Assembly: GCA_025370055.1 (NCBI GenBank)
Contig: CP073041.1
Location: 6,232,272-6,296,271 of the forward strand
Length of the DNA: 64,000 nucleotides
Direction: 5' to 3'
From: Woronichinia naegeliana WA131
GTDB lineage: Bacteria; Cyanobacteriota; Cyanobacteriia; Cyanobacteriales; Microcystaceae
How positions within the stretch are numbered: the first letter of the stretch is position 1; every line of letters begins with the position of its first letter. Shown here piece after piece: positions 27,737 to 37,308 of the stretch. The notes beneath the pieces are model-generated. The model had not been told where the DNA came from and did not search any database. It was given only the letters and a program-made list of their open reading frames with translations. Both the position numbers and the translations under genes were made by a program.

Positions 27737-28616
27737 TTTATTAGAAAATCATGGTAGAAAAGTAGCGCTATCCTATATCCAAAGATTGAGTGAAGCAGTA
27801 GGAAGTGTGGTACAGGCAAAAGAAGAAGCGTGGAGTTATGCCCCGCCCAAGGAGGATAGCCAAATTGCAACAGTGGGAATAGGATTAGATGGAACCTGTA
27901 TGCTGATGTGTGAGGATGGCTACCGTGAAGCAATGGTGAGAACCGTTTCCCTATACGATAGTGAGGGAGAACGTCAACAGACAATCTATCTAGGTGCGGC
28001 ACCAGAGTACGGAAAAAAGAGTTTTCTAGAAAGATTGGAAAGAGAAATTGAGCGAGCGAAAAACCGTTATCCAGAGGCAAAATTTGTCGGTATAGCAGAT
28101 GGTGCAGAATCAAATTGGAAGTTTTTAGAAAAGCAGACGGAAGAACAGATATTAGATTTCTATCATGCCTCTGGTTACTTAGGTGCCTTGGCAGAAGCGT
28201 TGCATCCGAATACCGTGTCAAAACAAAAAGAATGGTTGACTGAAAATTGTCGAGAACTCAAGCATGAAAAAGGAAAAGCAGGAGAACTGCTAAATCTGAT
28301 GAAAGAAGTCAAAGAAGAAAAAAGTCATTCTAAGAATCTTACCGAGAAACTACAAGCGGCGATTACTTATTACGAGAATCATCAGCATCAAATGGATTAT
28401 GCTGAATACTTAGAGAAAAAGTATCCGATTGGTTCAGGTGTTACGGAAGCAGCTTGTAAGACGTTGGTCAAACAACGATTATGTTGTTCAGGAATGCGAT
28501 GGAAGGAAAAAGGAGCAGGAATTATTTTGAGCCTACGAGCTTTGGTATTGACCAAGGAACGATGGAGTCAATTTTGGGCAAAACTTGATCAATATGGGTT
28601 CCCTGTAGAACCCTGA
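27678..28616 (+). CDS. ISKra4-type transposase, ORF B, K2
   Basis: 312 aa catalytic part with VGIGLDGTCM, VGIADGAESNW and IGSGVTEAACK. The +1 overlap with ORF A is retained although this copy has diverged, which favours programmed frameshifting over a chance mutation. Confidence 0.85.
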   Translation: MAKQVSSKMSGMAGKEVKNDLLENHGRKVALSYIQRLSEAVGSVVQAKEEAWSYAPPKEDSQIATVGIGLDGTCMLMCEDGYREAMVRTVSLYDSEGERQQTIYLGAAPEYGKKSFLERLEREIERAKNRYPEAKFVGIADGAESNWKFLEKQTEEQILDFYHASGYLGALAEALHPNTVSKQKEWLTENCRELKHEKGKAGELLNLMKEVKEEKSHSKNLTEKLQAAITYYENHQHQMDYAEYLEKKYPIGSGVTEAACKTLVKQRLCCSGMRWKEKGAGIILSLRALVLTKERWSQFWAKLDQYGFPVEP

Positions 28617-28658
28617 TTACAACAGCTTTTATCAACTAAAGGTCGCACCCCCTCTAAC

Positions 28659-29335
28659 CTCTAACAGGATCAAAATTATTGTTTGTTGTTGACCCTTGAC
28701 AACTCATTAATGTATAATCTATGCCTAAATTTACTCAATTTAAATCAAGTTATATGAAGTGTCGTTGCAATAGGACTGATTTTACCTTATTGATTCATCA
28801 AAATTTATGGGTGCGATTATTACTACTGATGGTACTATGCTATAAGGTTCGGTGTGAGTACTGTCGTAGAAGTCGAATTGTCTTTCTACCTTATTTTTGG
28901 CTGTCGATGCTATTTGAACGTTAAACGTTAGATTTAGTACCAGACTCCTGAGAGCAAGAATGAGACAAAATGTGTAGATTTGTAACAAGCTCATAGTAAG
29001 TGAATATACTTACCATGTTATTGTTATTGTTATAGTCAGACAATATTGGAATTTAACTCTATGGCGAATAAGTCATTCTGGGCGGCATTTTCTATTGATT
29101 TTTGTCGATTTTTGATAAGGCGATTAATCTTTAGTCGCTAATTTAATAGCCGTCATTTAAAAAAGACGAGTTGTTGTAGGAAAAAAGTTTGAGTGAATAG
29201 AGAAGTAATTAATAGACTTCTTTTTTACGTTTTTTTGCCTAGCTAAAAATCGGCATTATCAACGCTTGTTTTTTTACGCTGCTGCTGATAATAGTAGCAA
29301 AAATATAAGTCCCAATACTGTTCGAGGAGAACACT
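28659..29335. other. AT-rich intergenic DNA, no gene supported
   Basis: A 67-codon ORF (28721-28924) has no ribosome site and no recognisable features. A weak hairpin with T-run (GAAGT...ACTTC then TTTTTT) lies near 29202-29226. Nothing else is apparent. Confidence 0.4.
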
Positions 29336-29467
29336 ATGAATGAGAGAGGTAACATCTTGAACCAATTGGCCGAAAAACGATGGCAAGTATCCTTGCGCTT
29401 AACATTGGCCATGGTGTTGATCTATTTCGGATTTATCTTACTAGTCGCCTTTAATAAATCTTTTTAG
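29336..29467 (+). CDS. Truncated DUF485 family membrane protein
   Basis: 43 aa, ATG preceded by CGAGGAGAACACT. The sequence MNERGNILNQLAEKRWQVSL then one membrane segment (LTLAMVLIYFGFILLVAF) matches the first part of DUF485 proteins, which usually have about 100 residues and two membrane segments and accompany acetate or solute symporters. The frame ends NKSF* and the second half is not found downstream. It is probably a broken gene, unless the short form is functional. Confidence 0.6.
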   Translation: MNERGNILNQLAEKRWQVSLRLTLAMVLIYFGFILLVAFNKSF

Positions 29468-29471
29468 GAGA

Positions 29472-29573
29472 TAAGCTGTTACGAATTTAAATTGCATAAC
29501 GATTTTTCTGAAAGTCTTCTAACAACAGGCTTAAGCCCCTTGCCTATATGCGTTTTAGATAGTGAACAGCTTA
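29472..29573. repeat. Possible small inverted-repeat element after the DUF485 remnant
   Basis: About 100 bp bounded by TAAGCTGTTAC and GTGAACAGCTTA, inverted repeats with one mismatch. It starts 5 bp after the truncated gene's stop, so it may be the element that broke it. No target duplication is clear and no second copy is seen in the window. Confidence 0.35.
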
Positions 29574-29784
29574 CCCAATATCGAGAAGGCTTTCCGGCTG
29601 TCGATGTCGATGTCGAATTGTAAGTTATTAATCGCTCTCTTTAGGTGTGTTATCAGAATAATTCACCTAATTTATTCACTTTCAGAAGCAACACCAAATT
29701 TTCCCAGTTCATCCCATAAATTAAGTCGTTTTAAATTGTATGGTAATGAAAATTTTATAGAAATTGTACAAAAAATTTCCTATT

Positions 29785-30690
29785 TTAATCTCGTAACCAC
29801 TGAGCAATTTGAGACGTTAAAAATAAACCCGCACAGCAATTTCCCTGGGGATCTAGAGGGGGGCTATAAACAGCGATCGCGCCTTGGTTAGGAACGAGAG
29901 CAAGGAAAATACCACTAACGCCTGATTTACTAGGAAAACCAACTTTTTGAGAAAAATGTTCAGAGGCTTCATAAAGCCCACAGGTACTCATAATTGCTTG
30001 GACAAGTTGACAATGTTTAGGCCGCAGAGGTGGGGGCGATGTAATTAGTAATAAACCCAATTGAGCCAAGCTGTTCACTGTCCCTGCTAGGCAACAAATA
30101 AAATTATAGGTTTCTAATGCCAACTCCCAATTTTCTAGATAGCCATAACGATTCATCTCCTTGGCTAAAGCCTGATTTTTACGATTAGGGAGCGATTGAA
30201 CAGAAGCCAGCATTTCTTGATCTAAAAAACAAGGAACTTCTAGCCATTGATTTAACCAGTTTTGTAATCCCAAATAACGCTCTTGGGCTGTCTCTCCTGG
30301 TAAGGCTGCAGCTAATTGAATTGCGCCACTATTAATCATGGGATTACGGGGAAAACCTTGATCTTGCTGTAGTTGTAGCAGCGAGTTAAAACTCAGTTCA
30401 GAAGGTTGTTGTCCTACCTTTGCCAAGACCCATTTTTCACCCCTTAAATGTAAAAGATACAGTAAAGAAAAACATTTAATGACGCTCATCATCGGGAAGT
30501 TTATCTGAGTATCTCCTTCCTGAACAATTGCTCCTGTTTTGTCCCAGATGGCAAGACCTAATGACTGGGGATTCGCTTGCTGGAGCAGGGGAATATAACT
30601 CGGTAATCGGCCCAATTGAGCAGCAGCGATCGCAGCAGATAACCAATCAGGCCAGGGGGCAGAGGTTAAAGATTCTAAAGCTTTAGTCAT
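29785..30690 (-). CDS. glsA: Glutaminase (GlsA family)
   Basis: Hydrolyses glutamine to glutamate and ammonia, cytoplasmic. 301 aa from the ATG at 30690 (MTKALESLTSAPW), which overlaps the end of the upstream aminotransferase gene by 8 bp and so implies translational coupling; the longer ORF from 30723 reads into that gene. The serine-dependent beta-lactamase-like fold shows the SxxK motif in PMMSVIKCF and the conserved NPMINSGAI, EMNRYG and GVSGIF segments. Length is usual for the family. Confidence 0.93.
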   Translation of the reverse strand: MTKALESLTSAPWPDWLSAAIAAAQLGRLPSYIPLLQQANPQSLGLAIWDKTGAIVQEGDTQINFPMMSVIKCFSLLYLLHLRGEKWVLAKVGQQPSELSFNSLLQLQQDQGFPRNPMINSGAIQLAAALPGETAQERYLGLQNWLNQWLEVPCFLDQEMLASVQSLPNRKNQALAKEMNRYGYLENWELALETYNFICCLAGTVNSLAQLGLLLITSPPPLRPKHCQLVQAIMSTCGLYEASEHFSQKVGFPSKSGVSGIFLALVPNQGAIAVYSPPLDPQGNCCAGLFLTSQIAQWLRD

Positions 30691-31858
30691 GGTGAAGAAA
30701 ATCGGCAATTTTTTCGACGGCAAGTGTTAAAACATCCGGTTCATGAACCAAGGCAAACCGCACATAACCTTCACCTTCCTTACCAAAACCGGCTCCAGGA
30801 GAAACGGCGACTCCCGTTTTTAATACTAATTGTTGACAAAACTGGATCGAATTCTGTTGCCAAGCTTGAGGTAATTTTGCCCACACGTACATTGTTGCTC
30901 TAGGTGAAGGTATAGACCAGCCAATTTTTTCTAAGGCTTCAATAAAAATATCCCGTCGTTTTTGGAAGGTTAAAACCGTTTCTTCGACCAAGGTCATTGG
31001 ACTATTTAAGGCCGCGATCGCTCCGTTCAAAATCCCTCGATATTGATTAAAATCTACCATTGCTTTAATCCGACGCAAAGCCAAAATTAAATCCTGATTG
31101 CCAATCGCAAAGCCAATGCGAAATCCGCCCATATTATAGGACTTAGAAAAAGTAAAAAATTCGATACTAAGGGATTTTTGGGGATCGGCTTGTAACACTG
31201 AAGGAAACGCAGGTGTGCCAGCAAAGCCAAAATCTAAATAGGGAAAATCGTGAACCAAAACTAATTGATGTTTTCGACAAAAGGCAACGGCTTCTTCAAA
31301 AAAAGCCAAGGGCGCGATCGCGGTGGTGGGATTGTGGGGATAGCTCAAGACCATTAACTTTGCCTGGGCTAAAATTGCAGCCGGAATATTGGCAAAAACC
31401 GGCAAAAAATTATTTTCTGGCCGTAGCGGCATTCCATAAATTTGTCCTCCTGCTAAATAAACACCACCCGCATGGGAAGGATAGCCCGGATCTAGTAAGA
31501 GGGCAAAATCGCCAGGATCAAGAATCGCCAAAGGTAAATGGGCTGTGCCTTCCTGAGAGCCAATCAGGGGCAAAACTTCCGTTTCAGAATTAACGGACAA
31601 ACCAAAGCGTTGTTGATACCATTGAGCAACCGACTCTCGAAAATTTTGGGTTTCTCGGTGCAGTAAATAACCATGAGTGCTGGGATCATGGAGCGATCGC
31701 CCAATTTCCGCCAAGATGCTGGGCGCGACGGGTAAATCCGAAGAACCAAGGGAGAGATCAATAATGGTTTTTCCCTGGGATTTAGCTAGAGCTTTAGCCC
31801 GATCCATATCAGCAAAAACATTGGTTTCTAGAGACTGCAACCGTTGAGCGAAGCGCAT
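30683..31858 (-). CDS. PLP-dependent class I/II aminotransferase
   Basis: 391 aa. Fold-type I aminotransferase: GSQEGTAHLPLAILDPGD, YPHNPTTAIAP, VHDFPYLDFGF (Asp that contacts the PLP nitrogen) and FTFSKSYNMGGFRIGF with the PLP-binding Lys. It resembles LL-diaminopimelate or N-succinyl-diaminopimelate aminotransferases and alanine/aspartate-type enzymes; the substrate cannot be settled from sequence. It overlaps glsA, which would link amino transfer with glutamate supply. Confidence 0.88.
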   Translation of the reverse strand: MRFAQRLQSLETNVFADMDRAKALAKSQGKTIIDLSLGSSDLPVAPSILAEIGRSLHDPSTHGYLLHRETQNFRESVAQWYQQRFGLSVNSETEVLPLIGSQEGTAHLPLAILDPGDFALLLDPGYPSHAGGVYLAGGQIYGMPLRPENNFLPVFANIPAAILAQAKLMVLSYPHNPTTAIAPLAFFEEAVAFCRKHQLVLVHDFPYLDFGFAGTPAFPSVLQADPQKSLSIEFFTFSKSYNMGGFRIGFAIGNQDLILALRRIKAMVDFNQYRGILNGAIAALNSPMTLVEETVLTFQKRRDIFIEALEKIGWSIPSPRATMYVWAKLPQAWQQNSIQFCQQLVLKTGVAVSPGAGFGKEGEGYVRFALVHEPDVLTLAVEKIADFLHHD

Positions 31859-31974
31859 AATGGGGAGTTAAGGAAAAGAGGGGTTTGCTCCAGGGTACTG
31901 TAAATAATCGGTAATAGCTGTTTACAACTCAACTAAAAATTAACTTTGCCCCCTCTTTCTCCCTTGATAAACGG

Positions 31975-33207
31975 CTAAACAAGTTCGCGATCACTGCTTA
32001 ACAACTGTTGGGCCGCTTCGAGGAGATCGGGGCCTAGGTCTTGGATATCTGGCCGATTATCAAGATAGGTTTTAAGGGCCACCATTGGATCTAGACAATG
32101 TCCTACTCCCAGTTCCGGCAGTCGTGGTCGGGCCAATTGGCTGACTAATTCAGGGCGAATGGTATAGGAATGGCTGGCCTTAAGAAGTGCGTAAATTTCC
32201 TGATTATTAAGGAGTTCTAATTGCTCCGATCGCACCTTGTAAATGAGACGAACCACCGCGTCTTTAATCTCTTTTTTGGCGATCGCCTGAAGCAGGATCT
32301 TTTGAGGATCATTAGCTTCAGATAGATCCACTTCTAAAGTCTGAAAAGAACGGGATGGTAATGGACAAAACTGCCATTGGACTTGTCCCTTTTCAATTTC
32401 TAAATAAATATAACCCTTCTCTTCTTTTTCTTCCCCAAAATCCACCCGTTCAATACTGCCTGGATAAACCATTGGCGGATTATTATGGGGATTAAGATTT
32501 TGATGTTTATGAACATGACCCAAGGCCACATAGTCCCATTCTGGACGCATTAAAAGGGCAATCGGAATCGTAAAACCCTTACCCACCGCCAGAAAACGTT
32601 CAGCCCCAAAACTGGCTCGATCTGCCATTAAATGGGCCAATAAAATTGTTGGTAATTGGGGATTTAGTTGACGAATTTCCCCTTCTAAAGCGGGTTGTAA
32701 TTTAGTAATTAAAAGGGCATTAATTTCTTCTAGGGATAATCCTTCGGTTTCAGGACGGGTCAGCAAGGTTGAACGGGTTAACCAAGGTAAGGTGACAATT
32801 TGAATATCACCATTTAAGGTCGGAATTAGATGGGTTTTCAGGCGATCGCCGACAATAAAGCCTGGTACTGCTAAGGTACGATAAATGGATAAACTGGCTC
32901 CCCCATTACCCTGGGAATGTTGATCATGATTGCCCACTAATAAAACTGTGGGAATATTGGCATCAGCTAAACGACGAAATTGAGAGGCAAAAGCTTCTTG
33001 AACATAGGGCGGTGGTGTGGCATCGGGAAAAGCATCTCCGCCAAAAAGCACTAAATCCACAGGTTCGGCGATCGCGCGATCCAGACAAAGACTGAGAGCC
33101 TTGACAAAATCTTCTAAACGAGTGTTTAAACCGGTGGCCGGATTAATGCGACCGTGAGAGAAACCACTCCCTAAATGAATATCTGACAAATGCAAAATCT
33201 TAATCAT
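31975..33207 (-). CDS. SbcD-like metallophosphoesterase (DNA repair exonuclease)
   Basis: 410 aa. Calcineurin-like phosphoesterase with the metal motifs in order: HLSDIHLGS, FGGDAF, VGNHDQHS, ILLAHLM and ALGHVHKHQ. The C-terminal part resembles the capping domain of SbcD/Mre11. In SbcCD it would process hairpins and broken ends with the SbcC ATPase, which is not encoded here. The starting Met directly precedes IKILHLSD, as expected. Confidence 0.9.
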   Translation of the reverse strand: MIKILHLSDIHLGSGFSHGRINPATGLNTRLEDFVKALSLCLDRAIAEPVDLVLFGGDAFPDATPPPYVQEAFASQFRRLADANIPTVLLVGNHDQHSQGNGGASLSIYRTLAVPGFIVGDRLKTHLIPTLNGDIQIVTLPWLTRSTLLTRPETEGLSLEEINALLITKLQPALEGEIRQLNPQLPTILLAHLMADRASFGAERFLAVGKGFTIPIALLMRPEWDYVALGHVHKHQNLNPHNNPPMVYPGSIERVDFGEEKEEKGYIYLEIEKGQVQWQFCPLPSRSFQTLEVDLSEANDPQKILLQAIAKKEIKDAVVRLIYKVRSEQLELLNNQEIYALLKASHSYTIRPELVSQLARPRLPELGVGHCLDPMVALKTYLDNRPDIQDLGPDLLEAAQQLLSSDRELV

Positions 33208-33311
33208 TGACGAAAATCTATCGGTAGTCTGGAATACGGCAGGATTGTGAGGGAGTCAAATTTTGCGGTAAAGTGAAGACCAATGGGAACCCTTATAGAG
33301 AGACAAACACC

Positions 33312-33911
33312 ATGGCCTACGAACTTCCTGCCTTACCTTTCGGTTATACCGAGCTTGAACCCCTCATCTCTAAAAGCACCTTAGAGTTTCATCATGACAA
33401 GCACCATGCCGCCTATGTCAACAATTATAATAACTTGGTAAAGGGAACAGATTTAGACGATCAACCCCTTGAAGAGGTGATCACGGCGATCGCGGGCGAT
33501 GCTTCTAAAGCCGGTATTTTTAATAATGCAGCCCAAGCTTGGAACCATACCTTCTACTGGAATTCTATTAAGCCCAATGGTGGTGGTACGCCGACTGGAG
33601 ACTTAGCCGCAAAAATTAATGCCGATTTTGGTAGCTTTGAGCAATTTGTTGAGGCCTTTAAAACTGCTGCCGCCACTCAATTTGGCAGTGGATGGGCTTG
33701 GCTAGTATTAGATAAAGGTACCTTAAAAGTGGTTAAAACCGTGAATGCCGATAATCCCCTCACCGCCGGTCAAACCCCTTTGTTAACCATTGACGTTTGG
33801 GAGCACGCCTATTATTTAGACTTCCAAAACCGTCGTCCCGACTACATCAGTGAATTTATTACCAAATTAGTCAACTGGGACTTTGTTGCGGCCAATCTAG
33901 CTGCGGCTTAA
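33312..33911 (+). CDS. sodB: Iron superoxide dismutase
   Basis: 199 aa, cytoplasmic Fe-SOD. The ATG at 33312 gives MAYELPALPFGYTELEP, the canonical start; the ORF extends 13 codons upstream without family resemblance. Metal ligands: His in LEFHHDKHH, His in AWNHTFYWNS, and Asp and His in TIDVWEHAYY. The FYWN and Gln/Gly context is of the Fe type. It is followed by a strong terminator. Confidence 0.96.
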   Translation: MAYELPALPFGYTELEPLISKSTLEFHHDKHHAAYVNNYNNLVKGTDLDDQPLEEVITAIAGDASKAGIFNNAAQAWNHTFYWNSIKPNGGGTPTGDLAAKINADFGSFEQFVEAFKTAAATQFGSGWAWLVLDKGTLKVVKTVNADNPLTAGQTPLLTIDVWEHAYYLDFQNRRPDYISEFITKLVNWDFVAANLAAA

Positions 33912-33941
33912 AATCCTGATAGCCTACTCATTAACCCTCAA

Positions 33942-33983
33942 GGGAGAGCAGTGAAAACCGTTAAGGACATTGCTCTCTTTTTT
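33942..33983 (+). terminator. Rho-independent terminator of sodB
   Basis: GGGAGAGCAGTG, a loop of about 14 nt, then CATTGCTCTC followed by TTTTTT. A ten-pair stem with one G/T position and a T-run, 30 bp after the sodB stop. Confidence 0.8.
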
Positions 33984-33997
33984 AGGAGAAATGCTTT

Positions 33998-34168
33998 CCT
34001 TGTTCTCTGTGAGACATTTAACAAAATACCTAAAAGCCTCGTTGTGAGAGCATTTCAGCGATTGTGACACTTAAGGAGCGTTAGAACCTGAAACCCTAGC
34101 AAGTAGTCGTGCAAAATAAATGACCCTTTACAGAAGCCTAAAAAGCTTGCTGCATAAGGCCTACTTGT
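33998..34168. mobile_element. Decayed relatives of the 161-bp MITE and another repeat
   Basis: 34002-34115 matches the interior of the 161-bp MITE (TCAGCGATTGTGA...CTGAAACCCTAG) with many changes and lost ends. 34110-34168 resembles 58325-58385 (GTGCAAAATAAATGACCC / ATGCAAAATAAACTACCC), so a second old repeat family lies here. Confidence 0.55.
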
Positions 34169-34174
34169 GTAAAT

Positions 34175-34386
34175 AGGGCTTGCTGAATAAGTATAGAACC
34201 CTTGCCAGATAATGCTTTCAAGCATTTTAAAAACGATCAGGTGCAAGGTTATGGCCTTTGGAGGCTCAAAGCCCATGCACGTCGTTGGAAAACTGGGGGT
34301 TGAAATTGGAAACTACTCTCTGAAGTCACCATTTTTCGCCTCCTGTGGCATCTAGGTTCGTTTTGTGGACTTTTTCAGCAGACCCT
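34175..34386 (+). mobile_element. 212-bp MITE, copy 3
   Basis: AAAT at 34171-34174 and 34387-34390 flanks it. The right end is slightly degraded (CAGCAGACCCT). An IS5/IS1182-like element starts at 34391 directly after the second AAAT, the same MITE-IS tandem arrangement as at 10.1 kb but in the other order. Confidence 0.9.
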
Positions 34387-37308
34387 AAATAGGGCTTGCT
34401 GAAAAAGGCTAAAACCCTTATAGAGAAAAGAGTATAGCCATAAAAACAACGTCAAAGATGCAGGAAAATAAGCTAGAATGAGTTGGAAACCTTGCATCCC
34501 TCCCCTCAACAGTATGTATCGCAAAGAACAGTACACAGAAAAAACACTGGAAAACTTCAAAAACCTGTTTGAGGGGAAATTGGACGAAGAAAATCGTTGG
34601 ATAAAAATGTCAAAAATGATTCCCTGGGAGGAATTTGAAGGAGAATATGCTAAAAATTTCAAAGAAGAAAAAGGAGCACCAGCAAAGTCATTTAGAATAG
34701 CATTAGGGGCATTAATCATTAAAGAAAGGTTAGGAATAAGTGATAGAGAAACAGTAGAGCAAATAAAAGAAAATCCGTATTTACAATACTTTATCGGAAT
34801 AGAGAGCTACAGTAGCGAGGAGCCGTTTGAAGCATCAACGATGGTTAATTTTCGTAAAAGAATAGGAATGGAATTAACAAATAAAATCAATAAAGAAATG
34901 GTAAAGAAGGTTGAGGGAGTAGAAAAAAAAAGAAGAAAATGAAGGTAAGTTATTGTTAGATACGACTTGTACACCAGCCGATATAAAATATCCAACGGAT
35001 ATAGGAATATTGAATGAAGCCAGAGAAAAAACAGAAAAAATAATAGATAAGTTATATAAAGAAATAAAAGAAAAAAAGAAAGAAAAGTCGAGAACCTATA
35101 GAGAAAAAGGGAGAAAAGACTACCTAACGGTAGCGAAAAAACGTTGTCCGTCAAAAAATTAAAAAACAGCTACAATATATTAAAAGAAACTTATTGTATG
35201 TAAAAAAAATGTTAGATGAGGGAGCAAAATTGGAAAAACTAACAAAAAAGGAGAAGGAAATGATTATAATCATAGAAAAAGTGTATGAACAACAACTAGA
35301 AATGTATGAGAATAAGACGAATACAGTAGAAAACAGAATTGTGAGTGTAACGCAACCTCATATCCGTCCAATAGTGCGTGGAAAAGCGGGAAAAGCAGTA
35401 GAGTTTGGAGCTAAAATATCGGCAAGTAATGTGAATGGCTTTGTTTTCTTAGACAAATTAAGTTGGGATAATTACAACGAATCGGGAGATTTACAAGCGC
35501 GAATAGAAGAATATAAAAGGGAAACAGGATGTTATCCGGAATCGGTTCATGTGGATAAAATCTATCGAACAAAAGCGAATCGAGCTTATTGTAAAGAAAG
35601 GGATATAAGAATGAGTGGTCCCCGATTGGGAAGACCGCCGAAAGAGGTGAGCAAAGAAAAAAAGAAAGAGGCACGCTCAGATGAAAGAGTGCGTAATGCC
35701 ATTGAGGGTAAATTCGGACAGGGAAAGAGGAAATTTAGTCTTGGTCGAGTGATGGCCCATCCGTGTCAACTTAAAGGAATGGGTTCCCAAATTTGTTGAT
35801 TGAGAGCGGCCTTTTCTCGATGTCGCTTTCTCTCAGCTTTGACCAAACCAAATAACTTAGCACGTTCAGCCAGATAGGTTACTGTATCAGGCTTTTCTCC
35901 TCTAGCAATAGCCTTCGCTACATAGTATAGACTCCGAAACACCATCTCTACTGAGATTTTTTCTTTCGGTTGATTTAGAGCAATCGCCACTTCCCCTACC
36001 AATTGATTTAAGACCGTATAGAAAATCAAAGTGCAAATAATCTGGATTTGGACACCATTCTTATTACCTACCCATAAATAGGCTAGTCCTAAAAGTCTTT
36101 TCGTTAATAAAAAGGCTTCTTCGATTGTCCATCGTCTTCGATATAAATCACAGACCTCTTCGGCGGACAGTTGTTCGGGAGACAACACATTTGTTAAATA
36201 GGGCTTGCTGAAAAAGTCAAAAAACGAAAGAAATGTGGGTTAGGGAAGTATGGACTGAAAAAGCATAGATAACTTATCCTTATGGAAACAAATCAAAATA
36301 CAGATTTTGTTTAATCTATTGTTCCTTTCTGTCTAAAAAGGTCAACACAAATCACTCCTCACAAAAGAGAGGAAAATTAACACCATTTTTCACAAGAAAA
36401 ACGACTCTACAACTTTTTACTTTTTGTCTTCTGAAGTAGAGTAGAAAGATTCATTACCAAAAAGTTCATCGCAATTACCGTTTCCGAGGTCTCAGGTAGT
36501 TTGGCCATCACTCGACCAAGACTAAATTTCCTCTTTCCCTGTCCGAATTTACCCTCAATGGCATTACGCACTCTTTCATCTGAGCGTGCCTCTTTCTTTT
36601 TTTCTTTGCTCACCTCTTTCGGCGGTCTTCCCAATCGGGGACCACTCATTCTTATATCCCTTTCTTTACAATAAGCTCGATTCGCTTTTGTTCGATAGAT
36701 TTTATCCACATGAACCGATTCCGGATAACATCCTGTTTCCCTTTTATATTCTTCTATTCGCGCTTGTAAATCTCCCGATTCGTTGTAATTATCCCAACTT
36801 AATTTGTCTAAGAAGACAAAGCCATTCACATTACTTGCCGATATTTTAGCTCCAAACTCTACTGCTTTTCCCGCTTTTCCACGCACTATTGGACGCACGT
36901 GAGGTTGGCTTACACTCACAATTCTGTTTTCTACTTTATTTGTCTTTTTTTCATACATTTCTAACTGTTGCTCATACACTTTTCCTATCGTTACAAGCTC
37001 TTCTTGCTCTTTTTTCGTTAGTTTTTCTAACTTTGCTCCCTCTTCTATCATTTTTTCTATATGAGACAAGTTTCTTTTTATATATCCTAGTTGTTTTTTT
37101 GTTCCTTTTCTTCTTTCTTTTTTTGACACACGACGTTTTTTTGCTATGGCTAAGTACTCTTTTCTTGCCACTTCCCTATAAGTCCTCGGCTTTTCTTTCC
37201 TTTTCTCTTTTATTTCTTCATACAGCTTATCTATTATTTTTTCTGTTTTTTCTCTGGCATCATTCAATATTCCTATATCCGTTGGATATTTTATATCTGC
37301 TGGTGTAC

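Larger units (their letters stand above)
27261..28650 (+). mobile_element. ISKra4-type element K2
   Basis: 1390 bp with the family ends GGGTGTGACCTTTAGTTGAT and GGTCGCACCC. The 8-bp duplication CCTCTAAC lies at 27253-27260 and 28651-28658. This copy differs most from the others (for example VRTVSLYDSEGERQQT in place of VGTV...RQPT), so it may be older or from another lineage. Confidence 0.95.

Noticed and set aside
28721..28924. 67-codon Cys/Arg-rich ORF
   Set aside because: No ribosome site, no recognisable domain, AT-rich intergenic surroundings.
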